A DNA stretch of 64,000 bases from assembly GCF_015221875.1 (NCBI RefSeq), contig NZ_JACYGY010000001.1:5310501-5374500 (forward strand). Reading direction: 5' to 3'. Position 1 is the first letter of the stretch; each line of letters begins with the position of its first letter. The notes below the pieces were generated by a model. That model had not been told where the DNA came from. It did no database searches and saw only the letters and a program-made list of their open reading frames with translations. The DNA comes from Dyadobacter subterraneus. GTDB taxonomy: Bacteria > Bacteroidota > Bacteroidia > Cytophagales > Spirosomataceae. A program made the translations under genes and the position numbers. This document shows, piece by piece, positions 8,636 to 17,427 of the stretch.

Positions 8636-10054
8636 CTATAAAGAATCAATAAATTTCAACACAGCTTCACGGTCGGATTTTGAGAATTTCATAAAAGCCT
8701 GCTTCGACTTTTCTGCCTCTCCTCCATGCCATAAAATCGCCTCCTCTTCGTTTCTGGCACGTCCGTCATGCAGGAAATTGGTATGCTTGTTAACCGTTTG
8801 CACCAGCCCAATTCCCCAAAGCGGAGCCGTACGCCATTCCGTTCCTGTTGCTTCAAAATCCGGACGACTATCAGCCAGACCGTCTCCCATATCATGCAAT
8901 AGCAAATCAGTATATGGCCGGATCGTTTGTGCGGAAAGATAACTTGGAGAATCAGATTTCCCCGTGGTCATTTTTGGAATATGACAACCTGAACAATTTG
9001 CTTTGATAAAAAGCGCTTTCCCGCTTATAACCTGTTGGTCCGTCAAACTTCTTCTGCCCGGAACGGCCAGCGCTTTGATATAAAAAACAACATCCTGAAA
9101 TATATTATCCTCAACTTCGGGCGAACCGCCGTTGGCTAAATTACCATATTTTACTTTTTGAGCTGTTGTCAAACCTTCAGTGATGAATAAGGTAGATGTT
9201 ACTCCCAAATCCCCGTTAAAAGCAGAAGCAGTTTGTTGTTCTACCGTTGACTGATTTGCTTTCCAGCCAAAACGCCCCATTACTTTTTTCCGCGTTTTAT
9301 AATCCCAGACATAATTAGGTCGACCGGAAATGCCGTCGCCATTTGAATCATCTGGATCTGCAAAAGATTGAATGGTTGCTTCGGTAACCGCTTCCAGATG
9401 TCCAACACCAGACATTTGTGTTGAAATTCTTGGCGAAATTAAAGTACCGGACATCGGTCCGTATTTCAGATTTGAAAAAATATAGGTTGGTTTTCTAAGA
9501 GAATAAGAAGTTCCGTCAGGATAAGTACCAGGCATTTCCTGATAAGTTACGGAAACATCGCCTTCAGCCTCAACGCCGATAATTGCTCTGGGATTGAACT
9601 GTTCACCATAATTCGGATCAAAAAGCGGTTCACCATGTTCACCTTTTCCAGGAATAGACAAACGGAAAAGTAAAGATTGCGTAATTGTTTGATCTGCATT
9701 TAAAGGTGTTCCTTTACCATCCTGAAAATGACAGGCAGAACAGGACGTGGCGTTAAAAAATGGTCCAAGCCCGTCTCTTGCAGATGTTGAGGACGGAGCC
9801 GTAACCCAATTATTTCTATTGAATGAATTTCCGATTACAAACTGATCTACTTCGTCCGAGTTAAGGTTGATCAGGGAATTCCCAAAAGCATTGGCGGTCT
9901 GGTCAAAAACAGTCCCTTCCTTACCACCCGAGTAAGCTTCATCCACGTCTGTCTCGACTTCGGATTCAACTTTGGGAGAACTGCACTGACTGAAAATGGT
10001 AATACTGAATATCCAAAATGAATGGACAATCAAGTTTCTGAGTATTGCACTCAC
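8636..10054 (-). CDS. Di-heme oxidoreductase-family c-type cytochrome (DUF1111 / thiol oxidoreductase-like)
   Basis: Protein of 472 aa with two c-type heme sites, CSACH at 105-109 and CSGCH at 354-358, in the arrangement of the di-heme oxidoreductase family, a relative of di-heme peroxidases. The N-terminus has a hydrophobic core ending FSQC (Cys24), which may be a lipobox, although Gln before the Cys is unusual. The heme motifs require a periplasmic location. It lies between two imelysin genes (125 bp and 14 bp away), a constant association in Bacteroidota that suggests electron transfer coupled to metal handling. By analogy with EfeUOB, where a heme peroxidase works with an imelysin-type protein, it may change the redox state of bound iron; this is not shown directly. 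Confidence 0.88.
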   Translation of the reverse strand: MSAILRNLIVHSFWIFSITIFSQCSSPKVESEVETDVDEAYSGGKEGTVFDQTANAFGNSLINLNSDEVDQFVIGNSFNRNNWVTAPSSTSARDGLGPFFNATSCSACHFQDGKGTPLNADQTITQSLLFRLSIPGKGEHGEPLFDPNYGEQFNPRAIIGVEAEGDVSVTYQEMPGTYPDGTSYSLRKPTYIFSNLKYGPMSGTLISPRISTQMSGVGHLEAVTEATIQSFADPDDSNGDGISGRPNYVWDYKTRKKVMGRFGWKANQSTVEQQTASAFNGDLGVTSTLFITEGLTTAQKVKYGNLANGGSPEVEDNIFQDVVFYIKALAVPGRRSLTDQQVISGKALFIKANCSGCHIPKMTTGKSDSPSYLSAQTIRPYTDLLLHDMGDGLADSRPDFEATGTEWRTAPLWGIGLVQTVNKHTNFLHDGRARNEEEAILWHGGEAEKSKQAFMKFSKSDREAVLKFIDSL

Positions 10055-10118
10055 TTTAATGACAATTATTCATGGTGGTGAAATTGAAGAATTGAATCTT
10101 CAATTATTTGTTGGAAAG

Positions 10119-10166
10119 TTTGACGGATAGGAATTTGGCTTTACCAACTGACTTCTATCCGTCAAA
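10119..10166 (-). terminator. Intra-operon hairpin between first imelysin gene and di-heme gene
   Basis: Perfect 12-bp stem: TTTGACGGATAG (10119-10130) and CTATCCGTCAAA (10155-10166) with a 24-nt loop, in the 125-bp spacer. On the minus-strand transcript it follows the imelysin stop by 13 nt and is followed by only a short T-poor tract, so partial termination or mRNA processing is more likely than full termination. Confidence 0.5.
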
Positions 10167-10179
10167 ACTCTACCTCTTG

Positions 10180-11358
10180 TTAATTACTTTCAGGAATAGT
10201 TAAATTAATCCCAATTGCCTGTGCAGCAACAGATAACTGATCTGCCTGTGTACGCAATGCTGTAATAGCGGCTTTAAATGAATCAGGACTTTTGGTTACC
10301 GATTGATCAACAGGTGCAGGGATTGCGTTGATTGCAGCAACAGAAGCATCAAGTTTGGCGATCATTGTTGTGTTAACAGATGCATTTTTTGCCAATACAA
10401 GATCGTTTAATCCTGGGCCGTCAAGCACGGTTCCGTCTGTTCTGGTATATTTCCCCAGATAGACGTTGTAAATACCAGCTTCATCATAAATGTAATCGTT
10501 TTTCGTATTGTCAGAAAAGCAGGAATGTTCATCTTCCTGATCTTTCGAGGCAAGCAAAACCGTCATACGTTCTCCGGAAAGTTCGCCTTTGGTCAGTTTT
10601 CCCATTCCATTAAAAATATTCATCAGCGACTGATCCACATTTGCAGCGGCTGTAAAATCCTTGCGATATGCGCCGGTAGTTTCCCACTGTGCTTTTACCG
10701 ATTCAAGATCTTTTACCAATAAATCAGTTACAATTTTAAGATATTGACCTCTTCTTGCCTGGTTGGTACCTGTTCCACCGGTTACGTAATCAGTGTATGG
10801 ACGTTTTCCAGGACTATCTGCGTAGAGATCCTGTCCCCATAGTAAAAATTCGATGGCGTGGTAACCTACCTTAACATCGGTTTCTCCATTCTTCTCATTA
10901 TCTCCCAAAAGAACGGCTTCCGTAATGGAAGGATAACCTTTTAGATCGTTGATAACACCACCATAGATAATAGTACCCAGGCTGTCAGTATAATCAATAT
11001 AGGCTTCATCCAATGGCCATGCATTAATTAAACCTTCATAATTATCAGCGGCGGCATCAATTGGTCCGTCGTAAAAACGGAATGCTTCGGTTTGCAAGTA
11101 GGGAATACGACTTTTCAACCAGGCAGTTTTGCAATCTTCCAATCCTTTTGCAGTTGGCGCTGCAAGAAATGCATTTACCTGGGTTTGTAACGCTTTTGCA
11201 GTGGTAATGGCATCCGTATAATTCGCAAGAACAAGGCTTGCATAATTTTCAACAACCTGCTGACGTAACGGATCAACGCCATCAACTGCATCGTCATCCG
11301 ACGAACTACATCCTGACATTAATCCTAAAAGTATTACCGGAATAATAAACCTCTTCAT
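10180..11358 (-). CDS. Imelysin-family iron-binding lipoprotein
   Basis: Protein of 392 aa, first gene of the five-gene operon. The lipoprotein signal is clear: a hydrophobic core then LMSGC (Cys17), followed by an acidic Ser/Asp linker. The imelysin motif GxHxxE is intact at residues 165-170 (GYHAIE), followed by FLLWGQD, as in IrpA-type imelysins. The protein should bind a metal, most likely ferric or ferrous iron, at the cell surface or in the periplasm. A TACCTTTG box sits on the minus strand at 11395-11402, 36 bp before the ATG. Its paralogue at 7500-8621 lacks the His. Family assignment is strong; iron as cargo is family knowledge, not seen in this sequence. Confidence 0.88.
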   Translation of the reverse strand: MKRFIIPVILLGLMSGCSSSDDDAVDGVDPLRQQVVENYASLVLANYTDAITTAKALQTQVNAFLAAPTAKGLEDCKTAWLKSRIPYLQTEAFRFYDGPIDAAADNYEGLINAWPLDEAYIDYTDSLGTIIYGGVINDLKGYPSITEAVLLGDNEKNGETDVKVGYHAIEFLLWGQDLYADSPGKRPYTDYVTGGTGTNQARRGQYLKIVTDLLVKDLESVKAQWETTGAYRKDFTAAANVDQSLMNIFNGMGKLTKGELSGERMTVLLASKDQEDEHSCFSDNTKNDYIYDEAGIYNVYLGKYTRTDGTVLDGPGLNDLVLAKNASVNTTMIAKLDASVAAINAIPAPVDQSVTKSPDSFKAAITALRTQADQLSVAAQAIGINLTIPESN

Positions 11359-11394
11359 ATGTTTTTGTCTTTCGTGATATTATGGCTTCGGCTG

Positions 11395-11402
11395 CAAAGG
11401 TA
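11395..11402 (-). promoter_or_regulatory. Candidate -7 box (TACCTTTG) of the imelysin operon
   Basis: The minus strand reads TACCTTTG, matching the Bacteroidota -7 consensus TAnnTTTG, 36 bp upstream of the first ATG. No clear TTG -33 element was found at the expected distance. Confidence 0.45.
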
Positions 11403-11483
11403 AGTATTAAAGTTATTTAGATTAGTTATAATTAAAAATTAATAGGATTTTAATCAGGCGCTTAACTATGATTGTCGTCATAA

Positions 11484-11516
11484 TTGCATCCGGAAAATCG
11501 AACTTTGTTACCTTTG
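11484..11516 (+). promoter_or_regulatory. Candidate promoter of glyoxalase-like gene
   Basis: TTG at 11484-11486 and TACCTTTG at 11509-11516, separated by 22 bp, match the Bacteroidota -33/-7 pattern. The ATG follows 23 bp after the box. Confidence 0.5.
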
Positions 11517-11539
11517 GGAGAATATTAACTTTTACCTAA

Positions 11540-11929
11540 ATGCTGCAACTGAAAGGAATTCATCATATTGCGATTATCGCTTCTGACTACGAAAAGTCAA
11601 AAAGCTTTTACACCGATGTTTTAGGTTTTACTATTGACCGTGAAGTTAACCGTGTGGAAAGACAATCTTTCAAACTTGATTTATCTTTAAATGGTCAATA
11701 TTTAATCGAATTATTTTCATTCCCCGATCCACCTAAACGACCATCCAGACCGGAAGCGACTGGCTTGCGGCATCTGGCATTTCAGGTTGAAAATATTGAA
11801 GAAGCCATTGAAGAACTTGTAAAAAAAGATGTCCATCCGGAACCCATTCGTATTGATGAGTTCACGGGCAAAAAATTCACCTTTTTTGCTGATCCCGACG
11901 ATCTGCCGATAGAACTCTACGAAGTTTAG
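11540..11929 (+). CDS. gloA2: VOC-family protein, glyoxalase I-like (GloA2/YaeR type)
   Basis: Single-domain vicinal oxygen chelate protein of 129 aa, close to E. coli YaeR/GloA2. The four metal ligand positions expected for the fold are present: the HHIAI pair near residues 8-9, Glu in YLIELF, His in LRHLAFQV, and Glu in PIELYE at the C-terminus. Such proteins bind a divalent metal and are proposed to act on glyoxal-like or other small electrophiles; the exact substrate of this subgroup is not settled. It is divergent from the imelysin operon across a 181-bp spacer, has its own promoter-like sequence, and ends in a strong terminator, so it is probably monocistronic. Confidence 0.85.
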   Translation: MLQLKGIHHIAIIASDYEKSKSFYTDVLGFTIDREVNRVERQSFKLDLSLNGQYLIELFSFPDPPKRPSRPEATGLRHLAFQVENIEEAIEELVKKDVHPEPIRIDEFTGKKFTFFADPDDLPIELYEV

Positions 11930-11950
11930 TATTGCTGTTTAGATTAAGAA

Positions 11951-11994
11951 AAGCCCTGAATGTAATTGATTTTACATTCGGGGCTTTTGGTTTT
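11951..11994 (+). terminator. Rho-independent terminator of glyoxalase-like gene
   Basis: A 15-bp stem (left arm 11951-11965, right arm 11972-11986) with one G-U pair and a 6-nt loop, followed by TTGGTTTTT. Confidence 0.85.
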
Positions 11995-12078
11995 TGGGAC
12001 AACTGTGACCTCTAACAGCTATCAGCGTCTATTATCCAGAAAAACAAACACACTTTAACATTTAAATACTATACACAC

Positions 12079-12759
12079 ATGAAAAAGTACGCAGCAGAAT
12101 TTATCGGGACATTTTGGTTGGTTTTAGGCGGTTGCGGAAGTGCGGCGCTGGCGGCGGCATTTCCACATGTCGGAATTGGATTGCTTGGTGTTTCCTTTGC
12201 TTTTGGATTAACGGTATTGACCATTGCTTATTCCCTTGGGCACATTTCCGGTGCACATCTTAATCCGGCAGTTTCTGTAGGCCTCTGGATCGGCGGCAGA
12301 TTTTCCAGCAGAGATTTATTGCCGTACATCGTCGCGCAAATCCTTGGCGGACTTGCAGCTGCGGCGGTATTGTCTTTCATCATAACCGGAAATGGAAGTG
12401 CGATCGGAGATTTTGCGGCAAACGGTTACGGCGAACATTCTCCCGGCAAATACAGCATGGTGGCAGCCCTGGTAACGGAGATCGTTATGACATTTATGTT
12501 CCTGATTATTATTCTTGGAGCAACGGATAAAAAAGCTTCGGGCGGATTTGCAGGTCTTGCTATTGGTTTGGCTTTAACATTGATTCACCTGATCAGTATT
12601 CCGGTTACCAATACTTCGGTGAATCCGGCAAGAAGTATCAGTCAGGCAATATTTGTAGGCGGATGGGCAACAGAACAACTTTGGTTATTTATTGTAGCAC
12701 CGGTGGTTGGTGCAGCATTGGCAGGAATTGTGTACAAATTCCTTTCGAGCGAAGATTAA
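12079..12759 (+). CDS. aqpZ: Aquaporin Z
   Basis: Water channel of the inner membrane, 226 aa with six membrane segments and the two half-helix NPA motifs: [10 protein letters not shown] in the first half and TSVNPARS in the second. The Arg after the second NPA is the selectivity-filter Arg, and the start [15 protein letters not shown] is typical of AqpZ, as opposed to the longer glycerol facilitators. Its stop codon TAA (12757-12759) directly abuts the stop of the convergent gene, with no base between them and no terminator hairpin visible, so the two transcripts probably overlap at their 3' ends. Confidence 0.93.
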   Translation: MKKYAAEFIGTFWLVLGGCGSAALAAAFPHVGIGLLGVSFAFGLTVLTIAYSLGHISGAHLNPAVSVGLWIGGRFSSRDLLPYIVAQILGGLAAAAVLSFIITGNGSAIGDFAANGYGEHSPGKYSMVAALVTEIVMTFMFLIIILGATDKKASGGFAGLAIGLALTLIHLISIPVTNTSVNPARSISQAIFVGGWATEQLWLFIVAPVVGAALAGIVYKFLSSED

Positions 12760-13239
12760 TCAGGCTGCAACGGGACGTTTCAGTTCCTTTATTATCACAA
12801 TTTCCTGCTTGGACAGGATTTCATAAAATTCAGAGATCCTGTCCAGGTGCTCATCAACAACCCTTCTGGTTTCCAAATCTCTGTCCAGATACTTATAAAG
12901 TGATCTGTACGATTGCAAAATTTTCCCTTCTGTTTTCTTCAGATATCCGGCTACTTCTTCCTTATCTTCCAGATTGTGCAGGGCCGAGACGGTGTTTAAA
13001 TTTACTTCTTCATTGTTGACAAGATCTTTGTCGGTTAAGAAACATTTGAAGTAGTCATAAATCCAATGGATTTCCTTCTGGAACAGCAAAGCGCTAAAAT
13101 GTCCTTGCGTAAGCATTCTCCTCAGGGGACCCATACTGTCTTTTTTCAAAGCTTCAAGATAAAGGACCTCTCTGATTTTTTGTTCGTTCCATAAAGAGCT
13201 TATTTTCAGAACGAACTCGTGTAATTTGGAATCTTCCAT
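12760..13239 (-). CDS. Small all-helical protein, possibly PA2169/DUF2383-like four-helix bundle
   Basis: Cytoplasmic protein of 159 aa with no signal peptide, predicted to be almost entirely helical. The second half (LQSYRSLYKYLDRDLETR..DEHLDRISEF) resembles the last two helices of the ferritin-like DUF2383 family; the first half (GPLRRML..HFSALLFQKEI) fits its helix 2 less well. No clear ferroxidase ligands can be assigned, so I give no function. It is convergent with aqpZ, stop codon against stop codon. An 18-bp near-palindrome lies 131 bp upstream (13370-13387). Confidence 0.6.
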   Translation of the reverse strand: MEDSKLHEFVLKISSLWNEQKIREVLYLEALKKDSMGPLRRMLTQGHFSALLFQKEIHWIYDYFKCFLTDKDLVNNEEVNLNTVSALHNLEDKEEVAGYLKKTEGKILQSYRSLYKYLDRDLETRRVVDEHLDRISEFYEILSKQEIVIIKELKRPVAA

Positions 13240-13606
13240 AGCAGTTGCTGAAACAGGTGAAGGTATTTCAAAACACGCACAAATTCTATGCCCAACGGTT
13301 ACAAAATGATCAGAAAAATCAATATTATTCTTTAAACCATATAGATTAAATTTATTTTCATAAAAGAGAGAAATTACGAGTAATTTCAGGTCTCTTCCAG
13401 TTCTTAAATTGTAGCAGATTTACACTGTTTTTGAGCCCGGAAAATGGGGAATTCCACAGCCTAAAAGTGGTGTTCACATGAGTATTATTTTTATACTCGT
13501 TTGAAAGGATATAACTTTGGGCAAATACAATATTTAGAACTTATAAAAGTTAGATTAAAATTTATGTGGAGATGAGCAATCTCCTGTTTACGAATTGTGT
13601 ACACGT
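13240..13606. other. Intergenic region with near-palindrome and promoter-like box
   Basis: 367-bp divergent spacer. It holds a near-palindrome, GAAATTAC-GA-GTAATTTC at 13370-13387, and a -7-like TAACTTTG at 13512-13519 in plus orientation, 88 bp before the isomerase ATG. I see no ORF or RNA gene in it. Confidence 0.5.
13512..13519 (+). promoter_or_regulatory. Candidate -7 box (TAACTTTG) for the PPIase-surA-moxR operon
   Basis: Matches TAnnTTTG. The 5' UTR would be about 80 nt. No good -33 TTG at normal spacing, so support is moderate. Confidence 0.4.
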
Positions 13607-15898
13607 ATGTTTAAATACCCGATAATAATTTCTCTGCTTTCCGCGGTAATATTTAATTCCTGTAAGACCTCAGCTCCTAAAACCCAAGTAGTTTCTGAAA
13701 CCCCTGCGCTCATACAAATTGGAAATGAAAAATTCAGTGCGAATGACTTTTTAGATTCTTATAACAAAAATAAATTTGCCTCAGACTCTGTAAAGGAACT
13801 CTCGACGGAAGAATATTTACCGCTTTACAGAGATCAGAAAATTAAATTGCTGGCCGCACAAAGCGAAGGACTGGATACCACGAATGATTATAAAGAAGAA
13901 ATTAATTCCTACTACGATCAACTAGCCAAAAACTTTTTGGTTGATAAAGCACTGGTTGAAAAACTTTCAACTGAGGCCTATGCCAGAATGAAACAGGAAG
14001 TGAAAGCTTCTCATATTCTGATCGCGGTGCCGGAAGATGCTTCCGCAAAGGATACACTGGATGCATACAACGCAGCCATAGCATTACGCGGAAGACTGGA
14101 AGAAGGTTCTGATTTTGGAGATATGGCAGCAAAATTTTCCAAGGATCCATCAGCTGTTCATAACAAAGGCGATCTTGGTTATTTTACTGTTTTCCAAACT
14201 GTTTATCCATTTGAAACAGTTGCCTATACTTTGCCCGTTGGAAAAACATCTCAACCCGTACGCAGTAAAACCGGTTACCATATCATCAAAGTGAATGATC
14301 GCAGGGCCAGTCGTGGTACGGTGAGAATTGCCCACATTATGGTGAAGGTTGATAAAAAAGCAACCGAAGCGCAAAAGGCAACAGCGAAAACTAAAATTGA
14401 CGAGGCTTACAAAAAACTTCAAAACGGCCAGGAATGGGATGCCATAGCAGAAGCTTATTCCGACGACAAACAATCCAGCAAAAATCATGGTTTGCTACCA
14501 CCGTTTGGTATCGGCCAGATGGTTCCGGAAGTTGAAGAAACATCATTTGCACTGACCAGACTGAATTCTTATGCTGCACCCGTTCTTTCATCTTACGGCT
14601 GGCACATTATCAAACTGATTGAAAAGAAAAATCTGGAACCATACAGCGTTTTGGCTCCAACTTTGAGACAAAAAGTGGTAACGGATTCCCGTGGAAAAAT
14701 TCTGGATCAGGCAACGGCAAAACGTCTTCGTGCCAAATATGCCATTCAGGAATTTGCTGATAAATATGCACTGTTTAATCCGCTAATCGACAGTACGCTG
14801 ATTTTAGGTTCATGGGACTATATGAAAGCTGTTTCATCAGATTGGGCTTCCAACGTAATATTTACAATTGAAAAAAGACCATACGACGCGCTGTCTTTCC
14901 TAAATTATGTTAAAAATCAGCAGAAGCCCCGTCCGAAAGGCTCGTCACCGGAAGTAATTTTCAGACATTTTTACAATGATTATCTGACGGATCGTCTTCT
15001 CGCTTATGAAAAGGAGCATCTCGAAGAATCACTCCCGGAATTTAAAAGCCAGATCACAGAAATCCGACAAGGTGTTTTGCTGGATCAGTTGATGGAAGAA
15101 AATGTGTTACAGCGTTCTCTTACCGATTCTGCCGGACAGCAGGCCTATTATCAAAAAAATATGGATCATTTCCGTTATCCTGAACGTGCTTTTGGAACAA
15201 TTGTAACAGCCCCGGATACTGCGACACTTCATGCAGTAAAAAAATCAATTTCAAAAAGTCCTTATTTACTGGAAAGAAAAGCAAACGAACTGATTTTCAA
15301 GGAAGGTTCAAGTGATCTTACTCAGGATCAGATTGATAAATTATATGATGTATATATCATCCTGCAAAAAAATCCGGATTATGTTGTTGAAATAGCTGGT
15401 TACCGTTCTTCGACGGAAGCTGAAACGATTTCTTCCGACAGAATCAGAAAGGCAGTTCAATATTTAAGTTCAAAAAATATATCCATTGTAAGAATTCTTG
15501 AAAAAGATTACGGATCTTTTCGTCAATCTGCCGAAATTGAGCGTAATAGAAGACTAAGTTTCCAGTTTTATAGTCAGTCCAAAAAAGATGTGGAGAAAGT
15601 CTATAATTCTGTAACACCGGATGCCGTTATAATCCAGGAAGGATATTTCCAGAAAAATAATGCTTTACTTAGTCAGGCAAAATGGGAAACCGGCGAACAA
15701 ACCGTGACTGCCAATGGATTAACTTACTGGATTGAAATTCAGAAAATTGAACCGGCAAGAGTAAAAACATTTGGCGAAGCACGAGGAAGTGTGATCAATG
15801 AATATCAAAAAATACTGGAAAAACAGTGGCTTGAAAAGCTTCAACAAAAATTTCCGGTGAAAGTGAATCAACAAGAATTAGAAAAAATTAAGCGTTAA
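13607..15898 (+). CDS. Peptidylprolyl isomerase, parvulin (PpiC) type, lipoprotein
   Basis: Periplasmic folding catalyst of 763 aa. I use the ATG at 13607 because it gives a compact lipoprotein signal (MFKYPIIISLL..FNSC, Cys19); a TTG at 13595 would only add four polar residues. Two parvulin-type rotamase domains follow: about residues 130-230 (VKASHILIAV ... GYHIIKVNDR) and 236-340 (VRIAHIMVKV ... GWHIIKLIEK). A long helical C-terminal part of about 400 aa resembles the SurA/PpiD chaperone region. It is followed after 98 bp by a SurA-like gene and then a MoxR ATPase, so the operon probably serves outer-membrane protein biogenesis. Confidence 0.88.
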   Translation: MFKYPIIISLLSAVIFNSCKTSAPKTQVVSETPALIQIGNEKFSANDFLDSYNKNKFASDSVKELSTEEYLPLYRDQKIKLLAAQSEGLDTTNDYKEEINSYYDQLAKNFLVDKALVEKLSTEAYARMKQEVKASHILIAVPEDASAKDTLDAYNAAIALRGRLEEGSDFGDMAAKFSKDPSAVHNKGDLGYFTVFQTVYPFETVAYTLPVGKTSQPVRSKTGYHIIKVNDRRASRGTVRIAHIMVKVDKKATEAQKATAKTKIDEAYKKLQNGQEWDAIAEAYSDDKQSSKNHGLLPPFGIGQMVPEVEETSFALTRLNSYAAPVLSSYGWHIIKLIEKKNLEPYSVLAPTLRQKVVTDSRGKILDQATAKRLRAKYAIQEFADKYALFNPLIDSTLILGSWDYMKAVSSDWASNVIFTIEKRPYDALSFLNYVKNQQKPRPKGSSPEVIFRHFYNDYLTDRLLAYEKEHLEESLPEFKSQITEIRQGVLLDQLMEENVLQRSLTDSAGQQAYYQKNMDHFRYPERAFGTIVTAPDTATLHAVKKSISKSPYLLERKANELIFKEGSSDLTQDQIDKLYDVYIILQKNPDYVVEIAGYRSSTEAETISSDRIRKAVQYLSSKNISIVRILEKDYGSFRQSAEIERNRRLSFQFYSQSKKDVEKVYNSVTPDAVIIQEGYFQKNNALLSQAKWETGEQTVTANGLTYWIEIQKIEPARVKTFGEARGSVINEYQKILEKQWLEKLQQKFPVKVNQQELEKIKR

Positions 15899-15996
15899 AC
15901 GTAAATTAGCATTTTGAAAACCGGTTGACTATCTTTTTATTACAAAACCGGAATAAATAAGCCCTACTATTTCAATTCAGGAACACTTAAAATTAT

Positions 15997-17367
15997 ATGA
16001 AAATAAATAGATTGATAGTAATGCAATGTTTTGCAATCTGCACATTGTGTTTAAGTCTGGTTGGTTACGGACAAGGACAGCAGGGTGTTATGATTGACAA
16101 GATTATTGCCCGTGTGGATAACCATTATATCCTCAATTCCGAGCTGGAAGAAATGTATAACAGCTATGCACAGAATGGTCAGAAAGCTCCTGAAAAATGC
16201 CAGATCCTTGAATCTCTGATTATCAACAAAATGCTTTTGGCAAAAGCTGAAATTGACTCCGTAACTGTTGAAGATAAGGACGTTGATAATGAGCTTGACG
16301 GAAAAATGAACTATATGATCCAGCGTTTCGGATCAGAAAAAAACCTGGTTGAGGCTTACGGAAAAAGTGTTGAAAACTTGAAAACCGAACTTCGTACACA
16401 GGTAAAAGAGCAGAAAGTAGTTGAAAAAATGCAGCGTACCATTTCGGGGAACGTTAAAATCACACCGAGTGATGTACGTAAATTCTTCAATTCAATTCCA
16501 AAAGACAGTTTACCTTATATCCCTTCGGAAGTTGAGATCGGGCATATTGTTCGTCTGGGAACTGTTACGAGAGAACAAAAAGATAAATTAAAAAACCAGC
16601 TTCTTGAACTGAGAGCGCGAGCAGAAAAAGGTGAAGATTTCGCCATGCTTGCGACCATTTATTCTGAGGATGTTGGATCTGCAAAAAATGGCGGAGATTT
16701 GGGTTTTGCAAAACGCGGAGCGATGGTTCCTGAATTTGAGGGTACAGCATTAGCATTGAAACCGGGAGAAATGTCAGACATCGTGGAATCGCAATTTGGT
16801 TTTCACTTAATAAAACTGATTGAAACCCGCGGTGCGGAATATCACGCACGTCACATTCTGTTGAGACCAGATTATAACAAAGGAACAGACATGAGCAGTG
16901 CACTTCGTGTGCTTGACAGTTTGCGTATTCTGATTAAATCGGATACTTTGAAATTCGCAAAAGCAGCGCTTAACAATTCAGAAGATAAAGAAACTGCTGA
17001 AACGGGAGGAATTATTCAGGATAGAAATACACAGCTTGGACGTTTGACACTTGATGCTTCAATGGACCCTGCGCTTTATTTTGCAATTGATACGATGAAA
17101 GTTGGAGATTTGAGCGTTCCGGTTTCTTACCGTACAGAAGACGGAAGAAGTGCGATGCGTATTCTTTGGTATAAAAGCAGATCTGAACCGCATACCGCCA
17201 ATCTTCGTGATGATTACGAGAAAATTTCCCAGATTGTATTGAGCAATAAAAGAAATCATGCGCTGGAAGAATGGTTCAAAAAAGCACAGGGTGATGTTTT
17301 CATCAGTGTTGAACCGGAATATAAAAATTGTAAAATTCTCGGGTTGTCCAATGGCAGCGATACCTGA
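15997..17367 (+). CDS. surA: SurA-like periplasmic chaperone / peptidylprolyl isomerase
   Basis: Protein of 456 aa: a signal peptide ending near residue 26 (LVGYGQ), a SurA N-terminal chaperone domain (IDKIIARVDNHYILNSELEE), and two parvulin domains, about 170-275 (VEIGHIVRLG ... GFHLIKLIET) and from about 280 (YHARHILLRP). This is the standard SurA layout and length. It escorts unfolded outer-membrane beta-barrel proteins through the periplasm, which fits the two large TonB-type receptors in this window. Second gene of the operon, 98 bp after the lipoprotein isomerase and 60 bp before moxR. Confidence 0.88.
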   Translation: MKINRLIVMQCFAICTLCLSLVGYGQGQQGVMIDKIIARVDNHYILNSELEEMYNSYAQNGQKAPEKCQILESLIINKMLLAKAEIDSVTVEDKDVDNELDGKMNYMIQRFGSEKNLVEAYGKSVENLKTELRTQVKEQKVVEKMQRTISGNVKITPSDVRKFFNSIPKDSLPYIPSEVEIGHIVRLGTVTREQKDKLKNQLLELRARAEKGEDFAMLATIYSEDVGSAKNGGDLGFAKRGAMVPEFEGTALALKPGEMSDIVESQFGFHLIKLIETRGAEYHARHILLRPDYNKGTDMSSALRVLDSLRILIKSDTLKFAKAALNNSEDKETAETGGIIQDRNTQLGRLTLDASMDPALYFAIDTMKVGDLSVPVSYRTEDGRSAMRILWYKSRSEPHTANLRDDYEKISQIVLSNKRNHALEEWFKKAQGDVFISVEPEYKNCKILGLSNGSDT

Positions 17368-17427
17368 GTTTGAAAGCATGCCGATTGAAGAAATTTAAGA
17401 TTCCCCAAAATTGAAAATTGACTCACT

